From the NCBI GenBank assembly GCA_023389455.1, contig JAEWEJ010000090.1, positions 1 to 14,615 on the forward strand: 14,615 nt of DNA, read 5' to 3'. How positions within the stretch are numbered: the stretch's first letter is position 1; the number at the start of each line of letters is the position of its first letter. The position numbers and the translations under genes were made by a program. Below the pieces are notes generated by a model, which saw nothing but the letters and a program-made list of their open reading frames with translations, had not been told where the DNA came from and did no database searches. This document shows, in pieces, positions 1 to 7,900 of this stretch. The DNA comes from Actinomycetes bacterium (GTDB taxonomy: Bacteria; Actinomycetota; Actinomycetes; Actinomycetales; Cellulomonadaceae).

Positions 1-406
1 GACCGAAGGTGCGCCCGGCCGCCTGTGCGGCGTCCAGCACCTCGAGGAGGTCGGCCCGGCCGTGCGCCGTGACGGCGGCGGCCACCGCACCCTCGACGAA
101 CGGGGCGTCGGCGACGCGCACCCGGGCCGCCGTCGCCGGGTCCGCCATCTCCAGGACCGACTCGGTGGTCAGCACGGCCGACCCGAGATCGGTGACGACG
201 ACGGCCGACCGGCCGTCAGCGGTCGCCTCGCGCACGGCTGCGTCCACGCGGTCGAACGCGGTGCCGATCCCGCCGTCGTCCGTACCGCCCGCCGGCACGA
301 TCAGCACACCGGGCGCCATCTGGCCCGCGACCTCGGCCGCGCCGTCCGCCAGCGCGCGCGAGTGCGACACGAGCACGAGCGCCACGGGCGCCCACTGGTC
401 CGTCAC
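1..406 (-). CDS. dhaM: DhaM, phosphocarrier subunit of PTS-dependent dihydroxyacetone kinase (3' end cut by window)
   Basis: DhaM is a cytoplasmic EIIA(Man)-type protein. It takes phosphate from the PTS (PEP, EI, HPr) and re-phosphorylates the ADP held by DhaL, so that DhaK can phosphorylate dihydroxyacetone. The first 135 residues are present. They begin MTDQWAPVALVLVSHSRALA, where His15 in the VSHSRALADG motif is the expected phospho-histidine. The EIIA features V-P-A-G-G-T-D-D-G and V-V-V-T-D-L-G-S-A follow. The GTG start at 404-406 is chosen because a strong GGGGAGGG Shine-Dalgarno lies 8 nt upstream and the family N-terminus fits. It is third in dhaK-dhaL-dhaM, 78 nt after dhaL, and that gap holds two hairpins. 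The frame is still open at base 1. Many actinobacterial DhaM proteins carry an HPr-like (sometimes EI-like) extension, but whether this one does cannot be seen here. Confidence 0.93.
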   Translation of the reverse strand, partial: MTDQWAPVALVLVSHSRALADGAAEVAGQMAPGVLIVPAGGTDDGGIGTAFDRVDAAVREATADGRSAVVVTDLGSAVLTTESVLEMADPATAARVRVADAPFVEGAVAAAVTAHGRADLLEVLDAAQAAGRTFG

Positions 407-423
407 CGGTCCGACCCTCCCCT

Positions 424-471
424 GCGCGGCCAGTCGCCGCGCTCCCGGACGCCGTGCCCGGACGGGCACGG
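424..471 (-). other. two adjacent stem-loops in the dhaL-dhaM intercistronic gap
   Basis: Two perfect inverted repeats lie between the dhaL stop and the dhaM Shine-Dalgarno. The first is CCGTGCCCG / CGGGCACGG (452-460 and 463-471), 9-bp arms with 2 nt between, in practice about 8 bp with a 4-nt loop. The second is GCGCGGC / GCCGCGC (424-430 and 436-442), 7-bp arms with a 5-nt loop. Neither is followed by a U-tract, so termination is not obvious. Processing, mRNA stability or reduced dhaM expression are possible roles, all inferred. Confidence 0.45.
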
Positions 472-484
472 TCGTGGTCCTGCG

Positions 485-1126
485 TCAGTCCGCGTCCGCG
501 GCGGCCTGCGCGGCCGCGGCGATGATCAGCTCGCTCGAGCGGGCCCCCGGGTCGAGGTGGCCCGCCGAGCGCTCCCCCAGGTAGCTGGCGCGGCCCTTCG
601 TGGCCACCAGCGGCACGGTCGAGGCCGCACCGTCGCTCGCCCCGCGCGCGGCGGCGGCGAGCACCTGCGACGGCGGCGCACCGTGGTCGGCGGCGTCGAC
701 CGCGGCGGCCACCGCCGACGTCCACGCGTCCACCATCGTCTTCTCGCCGGCCGCAGCACGGCCGCGCGTGACGATCCCGTCGAGCGCCGCCTCGAGCATG
801 CCGACCACGCCGTCCGCGCCGAGCTCCGCACCGGACGCCGCCTTCGACGCGCGCAGGAACGCCGTGCCGTACAGCGGGCCTGCGGCACCACCGACCGTCG
901 ACATCAGGGTCGTCGCCACGAGGCGCAGCACGTCACCGACCGTCGCGGGCGGCGCCTCCAGCCCGTCGAGCCGGGAGACGACGGCGGTGAAGCCCCGGGT
1001 GAGGTTCTCCCCGTGGTCGCCGTCGCCGATCTGCCGGTCGAGCTCGACGAGCTCGTCCCGGTGCTCGGCGACCGTCGCCGCGCTGCGGCGCACCCAGTCG
1101 ACCGCCCATGCCGCGTCCAGCGTCAT
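485..1126 (-). CDS. dhaL: DhaL, ADP-binding subunit of PTS-dependent dihydroxyacetone kinase
   Basis: DhaL holds a tightly bound ADP that is phosphorylated by DhaM, and it passes the phosphate to dihydroxyacetone bound on DhaK in the cytoplasm. The protein has 213 residues, the usual length for the family. The nucleotide/Mg signature LDRQIGDGDHGENLTRGF is at residues 29-46. Asp30, Asp35 and Asp37 match the three metal-binding aspartates of E. coli DhaL. A later glycine- and serine-rich stretch (GGAAGPLYGTAF) fits the family's second nucleotide-contact region. The ATG at 1124-1126 is preceded by GGGAGG about 8 nt upstream. The gene starts 34 nt after the dhaK stop in the same direction, which fits an operon. 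Confidence 0.95.
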   Translation of the reverse strand: MTLDAAWAVDWVRRSAATVAEHRDELVELDRQIGDGDHGENLTRGFTAVVSRLDGLEAPPATVGDVLRLVATTLMSTVGGAAGPLYGTAFLRASKAASGAELGADGVVGMLEAALDGIVTRGRAAAGEKTMVDAWTSAVAAAVDAADHGAPPSQVLAAAARGASDGAASTVPLVATKGRASYLGERSAGHLDPGARSSELIIAAAAQAAADAD

Positions 1127-1160
1127 CCGCCCCGCCTCCCCGAGTCCACACCCACGTCAC

Positions 1161-2156
1161 TCACCAGCGCAGCGCGGTGGTGTGCACAGGGGCGTCCCAC
1201 AGGGCGGTCAGCTCGTCGTCCAGACGGAGGACGGTGACCGACGCGCCCTGCATCTCCAGCGATGTCACATAGTTGCCGACGAGCGAGCGGGCCACCTCCA
1301 CCCGACGCTCGGAGAGCAACGCGCGTGCTCGACGATAGACGACGTAGAGCTCCGAGGCGGGCGTGCCACCCATCCCGTTGACGAGCAGCAGCACCTTCTC
1401 GCCGCCCGACAGGCCCAGGTCCTCCACCACCGGGGTCAGCAGCTTCTCCGTCAGGGCGTCGGCGCTCTCCAGCCCGACCCGGTGCCGCCCGGGCTCACCG
1501 TGGATGCCGATGCCGATCTCGATCTCGTCGTCGGCCAGGTCGAAGCTCGGCCGGCCGACGTGCGGCACCGTGCACGCGGTCAGCGCCAGGCCCATGGTGC
1601 GGACGTTGTCGACGACCCGCTGGGCGACCGCCGCGACGGCCTCGAGGTCGTCGCCGCGCTCGGCGGCCGCACCGGCGATCTTCTCGACGGCGACCGTGCC
1701 GGCCACGCCCCGCCGACCGGCGGTGTACAGCGAGTCCTCGACCGCGACGTCGTCGTTCACGACGACCTGGCGCACGGTGATCCCGTCGGCCTCGGCGAGC
1801 TCCGCCGCGGTCTCGAAGTTCAGCACGTCGCCGGTGTAGTTCTTGACGATCGTGAGGACGCCCGCACCGGAGTCGGCGGCCGCGATCGCGGGGGCGATCT
1901 GGTCGGGCGTGGGCGACGTGAACACGGCGCCGGGGACGGCGGCGTCGAGCATCCCGAGGCCCACGAACCCGGCGTGCAGCGGCTCGTGACCGCTGCCCCC
2001 GCCGCTGACCAGACCGACCTTGCCGGGCACGACGCCCCCCGCCCGGGTCACGAAGATCGGGTCGCCGTGCACCTGCACGACGTCCGCGTGGGCCAGGCCG
2101 AAACCCTCGACGGACTCGGCGACGACGTCCTGCGGGTCGTTGATGAGCTTCTTCAC
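1161..2156 (-). CDS. dhaK: DhaK, dihydroxyacetone-binding subunit of PTS-dependent dihydroxyacetone kinase
   Basis: DhaK binds dihydroxyacetone covalently as a hemiaminal on a histidine and presents it to DhaL-ATP, giving dihydroxyacetone phosphate for glycolysis. The protein has 331 residues, typical for DhaK. Visible landmarks are GGGSGHEPLHAG (His57), NYTGD (Asp110) and GIGIHGEPG (His219), matching the E. coli substrate-site residues His56, Asp109 and His218. The GTG start at 2154-2156 (MKKLINDPQD...) is chosen because AGGGAG lies 7 nt upstream and the family begins with this sequence. The frame stays open 59 codons further upstream, but that part is low-complexity Arg/Gly/Pro and covers the intergenic repeats, so it is rejected. 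It is first of dhaKLM. No DhaR or DhaS regulator lies nearby in the window. Confidence 0.96.
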   Translation of the reverse strand: MKKLINDPQDVVAESVEGFGLAHADVVQVHGDPIFVTRAGGVVPGKVGLVSGGGSGHEPLHAGFVGLGMLDAAVPGAVFTSPTPDQIAPAIAAADSGAGVLTIVKNYTGDVLNFETAAELAEADGITVRQVVVNDDVAVEDSLYTAGRRGVAGTVAVEKIAGAAAERGDDLEAVAAVAQRVVDNVRTMGLALTACTVPHVGRPSFDLADDEIEIGIGIHGEPGRHRVGLESADALTEKLLTPVVEDLGLSGGEKVLLLVNGMGGTPASELYVVYRRARALLSERRVEVARSLVGNYVTSLEMQGASVTVLRLDDELTALWDAPVHTTALRW

Positions 2157-2205
2157 TCTCGTACTCCCTGAGGTGGGCCCCGAGGGGCGCGAGGGTGCGT
2201 GCCGC

Positions 2206-2220
2206 CGGCGACCGTCGCCG
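2206..2220. promoter_or_regulatory. 15-bp dyad upstream of dhaK, candidate operator
   Basis: CGGCGAC-C-GTCGCCG is a perfect 7-1-7 inverted repeat centred about 57 bp upstream of the dhaK GTG. It lies in the 207-bp gap before dhaK, where a promoter for the dha operon is expected. No convincing -35/-10 pair was recognised around it. The operator role is inferred from position and symmetry, and in DNA this GC-rich a chance dyad is possible. Confidence 0.35.
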
Positions 2221-2273
2221 CTCGTAGTGCCCACCTTCCGGCGCCCCTGGACGGCCGTCAAGCCGGGTCCGGC

Positions 2274-2339
2274 CCCGCCGCGCCCTCGCGCCCGCCTCAC
2301 CCCGGTCCCGCCGCGCCCTCGCGCCCGCTTCACCCCGGT
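2274..2339. repeat. tandem duplication of a 33-bp unit (2 copies)
   Basis: The unit 2274-2306 is repeated directly as 2307-2339. Only one base differs (C at 2296, T at 2329). It lies between the 3' end of the beta-helix protein gene and the dhaK promoter region, about 118 bp from the dhaK start. The unit has no strong internal hairpin and no clear start or stop signals. It may be a recent slippage duplication or a pair of regulator-binding sites. Confidence 0.85.
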
Positions 2340-2363
2340 CGCAGGTCGCCGCGCGGCGCGGGA

Positions 2364-3467
2364 TCAGGCCCCTGGCCGTCCCGCGCACACGACGCCCACG
2401 CACTGCGGTTCGACGCCGTTGCCGTACGCGACGTTGCCCCCGAGGTCGGTCGCACCGGGCGCCGAGATGCCGACGCCGGTGTTGCGCACGGCGGTGTTGT
2501 CCCCGAGCTCCGACCGCCCGACGACGCGCACCGCGTCGCCGTTCTGACGGAAGTCGTTGGCCGCGACGCGGACCAGCGGCTCGGCGTCCCCGCCCGTCGG
2601 GGTGCGCGAGCGCAGCGCGGTGGCGTTGCCACGGAACTGGTTGCCCGTGACCGTGGCGGACGACTGCGTGTCGACGGCCCAGGTGTTGTCGCGGAACACG
2701 TTCCGCTCGATCGTCGGCCCGAAGTCCGCGCCGTCGTCCTGCCAGTGGGAGGTGGACGCGACGCCGACGTCGTTGCGGACCACCGTGCTGTCCGCGAGGC
2801 GGGCTCCGCACTGCCACGTCTCCTGGCGCAGCGCGGTCCCGTTCTCGACCAGGCGCGACCGCTGCACGTCCACGCGCCCGCCGACGCAGTCCACGCCGAC
2901 CTCGTTTCCCACGATGGTCGACCGCAGGACCTCGACGTCGGTGTAGTCCGCGGCTGCCGTGATCGCCGTCCCGTTGTCCCGGAGCACCGAGTCGGTGATC
3001 ACCGCGCGCGATTGGAACGTCGAGACGCCGTGGTCGTTGCCGCGCAGGGTCGAGGACTCGACCGTGGCCTGCCCGCCGAGCCCGCTGGCGATCGCCAGCC
3101 GGGTGTCGGTCACCACGACGTGGGAGATCGCGCCTCCACCGTCGGGCTCCTCGCTCAGCACCCCGGCGTCCCACCCGCGGATCGTGCCGTTGCGCACCGT
3201 GGGGGTGACGCCGCCGGTGACCGCCGTCCCGAGCCCCTTCCCCGGCCCGACGAGCGCGAAGCCGCCGAGGTCGAGGACGACCCCGTCGACGAGCCGTAGC
3301 CCCACGTCACCGCTGCGGCACACCAGGTTCCGCGTCAACGTCGTCGAGCGAGTCAGCGTGGCGCCGCAGCGCACGGCATCCGGCGACGGCGTCGGCGCCG
3401 CACCGCTCGCGAGGACTGTGACGACGACCGTCGCGATCGTGACCGCGAGCCGAGTGATCATGCTCAT
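2364..3467 (-). CDS. secreted right-handed parallel beta-helix repeat protein
   Basis: A 367-residue protein predicted to be exported and to fold as a right-handed beta-helix. Residues 1-24 (MSMITRLAVTIATVVVTVLA...) form a Sec-type signal peptide, with cleavage likely around A-S-G-A-A. The body has about nine degenerate coils ending in N-x-x-G/A-V/I/L, such as LRGNDHGVS, LRDNGTAIT, IVGNEVGVD, LVENGTALR, VVRNDVGVA, FRDNTWAVD, FRGNATALR, FRQNGDAVR and AVRNTGVGI. This is the turn pattern of the NosD / DUF1565 / pectate-lyase-like repeat class. Six cysteines (VRC, LVC, VDC, WQC, PQC, VVC) could make three extracellular disulphides. The ATG at 3465-3467 has GGGGGG about 6 nt upstream. No catalytic residues or cell-wall anchor were recognised. 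It could be a polysaccharide-binding or -modifying surface protein. It is monocistronic, between terminator-like structures. Confidence 0.8.
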   Translation of the reverse strand: MSMITRLAVTIATVVVTVLASGAAPTPSPDAVRCGATLTRSTTLTRNLVCRSGDVGLRLVDGVVLDLGGFALVGPGKGLGTAVTGGVTPTVRNGTIRGWDAGVLSEEPDGGGAISHVVVTDTRLAIASGLGGQATVESSTLRGNDHGVSTFQSRAVITDSVLRDNGTAITAAADYTDVEVLRSTIVGNEVGVDCVGGRVDVQRSRLVENGTALRQETWQCGARLADSTVVRNDVGVASTSHWQDDGADFGPTIERNVFRDNTWAVDTQSSATVTGNQFRGNATALRSRTPTGGDAEPLVRVAANDFRQNGDAVRVVGRSELGDNTAVRNTGVGISAPGATDLGGNVAYGNGVEPQCVGVVCAGRPGA

Positions 3468-3485
3468 GTGCGCCCCCCAACGCCC

Positions 3486-3503
3486 GCGCGCACCGCTGCG
3501 CGC
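3486..3503 (-). other. GC-rich stem-loop in the 5' leader of the beta-helix gene
   Basis: GCGCGC-ACCGCT-GCGCGC gives 6-bp arms and a 6-nt loop between the candidate promoter and the Shine-Dalgarno of the beta-helix gene. It may affect translation. The sequence shows only the symmetry. Confidence 0.3.
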
Positions 3504-3509
3504 ACGTCG

Positions 3510-3536
3510 AGACTAGGGGCATACCGGACGAAAAGG
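3510..3536 (-). promoter_or_regulatory. candidate promoter of the beta-helix gene
   Basis: On the minus strand an unusually AT-containing stretch reads CCTTTTCGTCCGGTATG followed by CCCCTAGTCT. TAGTCT (3510-3515) fits a TAnnnT -10 box, and a start about 36 nt before the ATG would follow. The -35 side is not a good sigma-70 box. The TTTTCGTCCGG block (about 3525-3535) may instead be the recognition site of an activator or an alternative sigma factor. Confidence 0.35.
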
Positions 3537-3546
3537 ACAGGCTCGC

Positions 3547-3585
3547 GGCCCGGCGGGGCGGGTGAATCCACGCCCCTGCCGGGCC
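3547..3585 (-). terminator. stem-loop just after folC, likely terminator of ileS-folC
   Basis: GGCCCGGCGGGGCG (3547-3560) pairs with CGCCCCTGCCGGGCC (3571-3585) except for one bulged T, giving a 14-bp stem with a 10-nt loop (3561-3570). It begins one base after the folC TGA on the minus strand. A CCTTTT run follows the stem at a distance of about 10 nt. There is no immediate U-tract, which is common for actinobacterial terminators. Confidence 0.65.
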
Positions 3586-3586
3586 G

Positions 3587-4972
3587 TCACCCCCGGCCCA
3601 GCAGGATGCGCGTCTCGGCGACGAGCAGGATCGATCCGGTCACCAGCACGCCGGCACCGCGCTCCTCCTCGCTCTCGGCGCGCTGCACCGCGACGTCGAT
3701 CGCGTCGGGCAGGCGAGCCGCGACGTGCACGCGGTCCTCGCCGAACACGTCGATCGCGATCTCCGCCAGGTCGTCGGCGTCCATCGCGCGCGGGTTCGCC
3801 GACTGCGTGACGACGACCTCGGCCAGCAGCGGCTCGAGCGCCGCGAGGATGCCCTCGGGGTCCTTGTCGGCCATGACGCCGACCACGCCGACGAGGCGCG
3901 TGAAGTCGAACGCCTCCTCGACCGCGCCGACCAGCGCCTCGGCGCCCGCCGGGTTGTGCGCGCCGTCGACCAGGATGGTCGGGCTCGACCGGACGACCTC
4001 GAGGCGCCCCGGGGAGGTCACGTCCGCGAACGCGACCTCGACGACCGACCCGTCGAGCGCGGCACCGCCGGTGAGCAGCGCCTCGGTCGCCACCAGCGCG
4101 AGCAGGGCGTTGTGCGCCTGGTGCTCGCCGTACAGCGGCAGGAACACGTCCGTGTAGACGCCGCCGAGCCCGCGCAGGGCGACCAGCTGACCGCCGACGG
4201 CCACCTGCCGCTCGACGACGGCGATGTCGACGTCCTCGCGCACGACGCGCGCCCCGCGCTCGGCGGCCGCCGCGAGCACGACGCCCTCGACGTCCTCGGT
4301 CTGGTGGGCGAGCACCAGGGTCGCCCCGTCCTTGACGATGCCGGACTTCTCCGACGCGATCTCGACCAGCGTGTGGCCGAGGTAGCGCTCGTGGTCCATC
4401 GCGATCGGCGTGATGACCGCGACCTCGGCGTCGACCAGGTTGGTCGCGTCCCAGCGCCCGCCCATGCCGACCTCGACGACCGCGACGTCCACGGGCGCGT
4501 CGGCGAACGCCGCGTACGCCATGACCGTGAACACCTCGAAGAACGACAGTCGCTGGCCACCCTGCGCGAGGTGCCGTTCGTCGACCATCGCGATGTAGGG
4601 GGCGACGTCGTTCCACACCTCGACGAAGCGCTCGTCGCTGATCGGCTCGCCGTCGATGCTGATGCGCTCGGTGACCCGGGTCATGTGCGGGCTGGTGAAC
4701 CTGCCCGTGCGCAGCCCGTGCTCGCGCAGCAGCCGCTCGACCATGCGAGACGTCGACGTCTTGCCGTTCGTCCCCGTGACGTGGACCGCGCGGAACGCGC
4801 GCTGCGGGTCGCCCAGCAGCTCCAGGACGTCGCGGACGCGGTCGAGCGTCGGGTCGATGTCCTGCTCCGGGGCGCGCCCCAGGATCTCGCGGTACACCTC
4901 GTCGGCCGCCTGGCGGGCGGCGCGTGCGGCCTCGTCCCTCAGGTGGTCGGCGCCACCCCGCTCGCGGCTCAC
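3587..4972 (-). CDS. folC: FolC, bifunctional folylpolyglutamate synthase / dihydrofolate synthase
   Basis: A cytoplasmic Mur-ligase-family enzyme that adds glutamate to dihydropteroate (making dihydrofolate) and extends folate polyglutamate tails with ATP. The protein has 461 residues, a normal length for actinobacterial FolC. It carries the P-loop VTGTNGKTS (65-73, Lys71) and the folate-site motif RFTSPHMTRVTERI (91-104). The family segment VEVGMGGRWDATN (167-179), ASEKSGIVK (206-214, Lys209 being the expected carbamylated lysine) and DGAHNPAG in the C-terminal domain follow. The GTG start (4970-4972) overlaps the ileS TGA in a GTGA arrangement, so translation is probably coupled to ileS and under the same T-box. 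The first 40 residues are a charged, alanine-rich extension before the conserved core, seen in many actinobacterial FolC proteins. Confidence 0.96.
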   Translation of the reverse strand: MSRERGGADHLRDEAARAARQAADEVYREILGRAPEQDIDPTLDRVRDVLELLGDPQRAFRAVHVTGTNGKTSTSRMVERLLREHGLRTGRFTSPHMTRVTERISIDGEPISDERFVEVWNDVAPYIAMVDERHLAQGGQRLSFFEVFTVMAYAAFADAPVDVAVVEVGMGGRWDATNLVDAEVAVITPIAMDHERYLGHTLVEIASEKSGIVKDGATLVLAHQTEDVEGVVLAAAAERGARVVREDVDIAVVERQVAVGGQLVALRGLGGVYTDVFLPLYGEHQAHNALLALVATEALLTGGAALDGSVVEVAFADVTSPGRLEVVRSSPTILVDGAHNPAGAEALVGAVEEAFDFTRLVGVVGVMADKDPEGILAALEPLLAEVVVTQSANPRAMDADDLAEIAIDVFGEDRVHVAARLPDAIDVAVQRAESEEERGAGVLVTGSILLVAETRILLGRG

Positions 4973-7900
4973 GCGTCGGCCCGCACGACGGTCACGGCGA
5001 CCTCGGCCACGTCGGCGGCCTCGATCGTCACGGAGGTGGCGAGCGTCTCGGCGGCGACGACGTCGCGGTGCGCCTCGACGTCCGCCACGTGCGCGGTCGG
5101 GACGGTGAGCGTGAGGTCCACGCGGTCCGCGACGTGCAGCCCCGCGGCCTTGCGTGCGTCCTGCACGGCCCGCACGACGTCGCGGGCGTACCCCTCGGCG
5201 CGCAGCGCGTCGTCGAGCGCGAGGTCGAGGACGACGACCACGCCGCCGGCCAGGACGGCGGCGGCCACGTCGGCCCCCGCACCCTCGCCGACCACGGTCG
5301 TCAGCTCGTACTCCGCCGGCTGCAGCGCGACGTCACCGGCGTCGGTGGTGACGACGACGGTCCCCCCGTCGACCCGCCACGCGCCGGAGCGGGCGCCCTT
5401 GATCACCTGCTGCACGGCCCGGCCGAGGCGCGGGCCCGCCGCGCGGGCGTTGACCGCGAGCCGCTGCGTGATGCCGAAGCGCTCGGTCGTGGCCGCGTCC
5501 GCCTCGACCACGTCGACCTGCTTGACGTTGAGCTCGGCGGCGAGCAGGTCGGTGTACGGCGCGAGCGCGGCCGGGTCGGCCACCGCGACCGTGAGCCGGC
5601 GCAGCGGCTGGCGCACGCGCACCTGGTGCGCCTTGCGCAGGCCGAGCGCCGCGGACACCACGGCGCGGACCTCGTCCATCGCGGTGACGAGCGCCGGGTC
5701 CTCGACGAGGAGCGCCTCGCCGACGTACCCGCCGCCGGCCACGGCGGACCACCCGTCCTCCCCGTGCAGGACCGGGGCGTCCTCGCCCGGCGCCTGCACG
5801 CTCACCGGCCAGTCGGTGAGGTGCACGGAACGCCCGCCGGTGAGCCCGCGCCACACCTCCTCGGTGACCAGCGGGGCGAGCGGCGCCATCACGCGCGTGA
5901 GCGTCTCCAGCGCGGTCCACAGCGTGTCGAACGCGTCGTGGTCCTCCGACCAGAACCGGTCGCGCTGGGTGCGCACGTACCAGTTCGTCAGCAGGTCGAG
6001 GTGCTCGCGCACGGCCTCGCACGCGGCGGGGATGTCGTACTCGTCGAGCAGCGCGGTCATCCGGGTCGCGAGGTCACCGGTACGGGCCAGCAGGTAGCGG
6101 TCCATGGGTGCGAGGCCCGCGGCGCGCTCGGCCGTGACGCGCTGCGCGGTGTACCCGCGCCCGTCGTCGGCCGTCCCGGCGTAGAGCGTGAAGAAGTAGT
6201 ACGTGCTCCACAGCGGCAGCAGCACCTGGCGCACGCCGTCGCGGATGCCCTCCTCGGTGACCACGAGGTTGCCGCCCCGCAGGATCGTCGAGGACATGAG
6301 CGACCAGCGCACGGCGTCCGAGCCGTACTTGTCCCACATGAGGACCGGGTCGGGGAAGTTGCGCAGCGACTTGCTGGCCTTGCGGCCGTCGTCGCCCAGC
6401 ACGATGCCGTGGCACATGACGTTGCGGAAGGCCGCACGGTCGAAGATCGCCGTGGCCAGCACGTGCAGCGTGTAGAACCACCCGCGGGTCTGGCCGATGT
6501 ACTCGACGATGAAGTCGCCCGGGTAGTGGTGCTCGAACCACTCACGGTTCTCGAACGGGTAGTGCACCTGCGCGAACGGCATCGACCCGGAGTCGAACCA
6601 CACGTCGAGCACGTCGGGGATGCGGCGCATCGTGGAGCGGCCCGTCGGGTCGTCCGGGTTGGGGCGCGTGAGGTCGTCGACGAACGGCCGGTGCAGGTCC
6701 GGCTCACCCTGGTCGTTGAGCGGCAGGCGGCCGAAGTCCGCCTCGAGCTCGGCGAAGGAGCCGTAGACGTCCACCCGCGGGTACGCCGGGTCGTCGCTCA
6801 CCCACACCGGGATCGGCGTGCCCCAGTACCGGTTGCGGCTGATCGACCAGTCGCGCGCGTTCTCGAGCCACTTGCCGAACTGGCCGTCCTTGATGTGGCC
6901 CGGGATCCACTCGATGCCCTGGTTGAGCTCGACCATGCGGTCCTTGAACTCGGTGACCCGCACGAACCACGAGGACACGGCCTTGTAGATCAGCGGGTTC
7001 CGGCAGCGCCAGCAGTGCGGGTAGGAGTGCTCGTACGTCTCGTGCCGGACGAGGGCCGCGCGGTGGGCCGCGTCGACGCGCGCGAGCGGGCCCGTGCCGT
7101 TCCTCAGGTCGGCGATGACCTGCTTGTTCGCCTCGAAGACCTGGGTGCCCGCGTAGTCGGTGACCTGCGCGGTGAACCGGCCCTTGGAGTCGACGGGCAC
7201 GACCGGCACGATGCCGGCGGCGTCGCACGCCACCATGTCGTCCTCGCCGAACGCCGGGGCCAGGTGCACCACGCCGGTGCCGTCCTCGGTGGTGACGAAG
7301 TCCGCGGCGAGCACCTGGTGCGCGTGCTCGTGGCCCGCGAAGTAGTCGAACGGCGGGGTGTAGCGCCGGCCGACGAGGTCGGCGCCCGTCAGTCGCGCGA
7401 CGACCGTGGGCTCGTCGCCGAGCTCCCGGGCGTACGCACCCAGGCGCGCGGCGGCGAGCACCACGCGCTCCCCCGGGTGCGCCTCGCCGAACGGCGACCC
7501 GGCGGTCGGCTCGACGACGACGTACTCGACGTCGGGCCCGACCGCCACGGCCAGGTTGGACGGCAGCGTCCAGGGGGTCGTGGTCCAGATCAGCAGCAGC
7601 TCACCGGAGTCCAGGCGGAACCCGACGGTGATGGCCGGGTCCTGGCGCGAGGCGTACACGTCCTCGTCCATCCGCAGCTCGTGGTTGCTCAGCGGCGTCT
7701 CGTCACGCCAGCAGTACGGCAGGACGCGGTAGCCCTCGTACGCCAGGCCCTTGTCGTACAGCTGCTTGAACGCCCAGATCACCGACTCCATGAACGACGG
7801 GTCGAGCGTCTTGTAGTCGTTCTCGAAGTCGACCCAGCGCGCCTGCCGGGTGACGTACTCCTGCCACTCCTGGGTGTACGTGAGGACCGACTCGCGGCAC

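Noticed and set aside
2157..2333. N-terminal extension of DhaK by 59 codons
   Set aside because: The added part is Arg/Gly/Pro low-complexity, covers the tandem repeat and dyad, and is not part of the DhaK family. The GTG at 2156 has a good ribosome site.
3725..6097. A plus-strand open frame of about 790 codons opposite folC and the 3' part of ileS
   Set aside because: Same reason: it mirrors the third-position GC bias of the real genes, has no recognisable domain, and its composition changes abruptly at the folC-ileS border.
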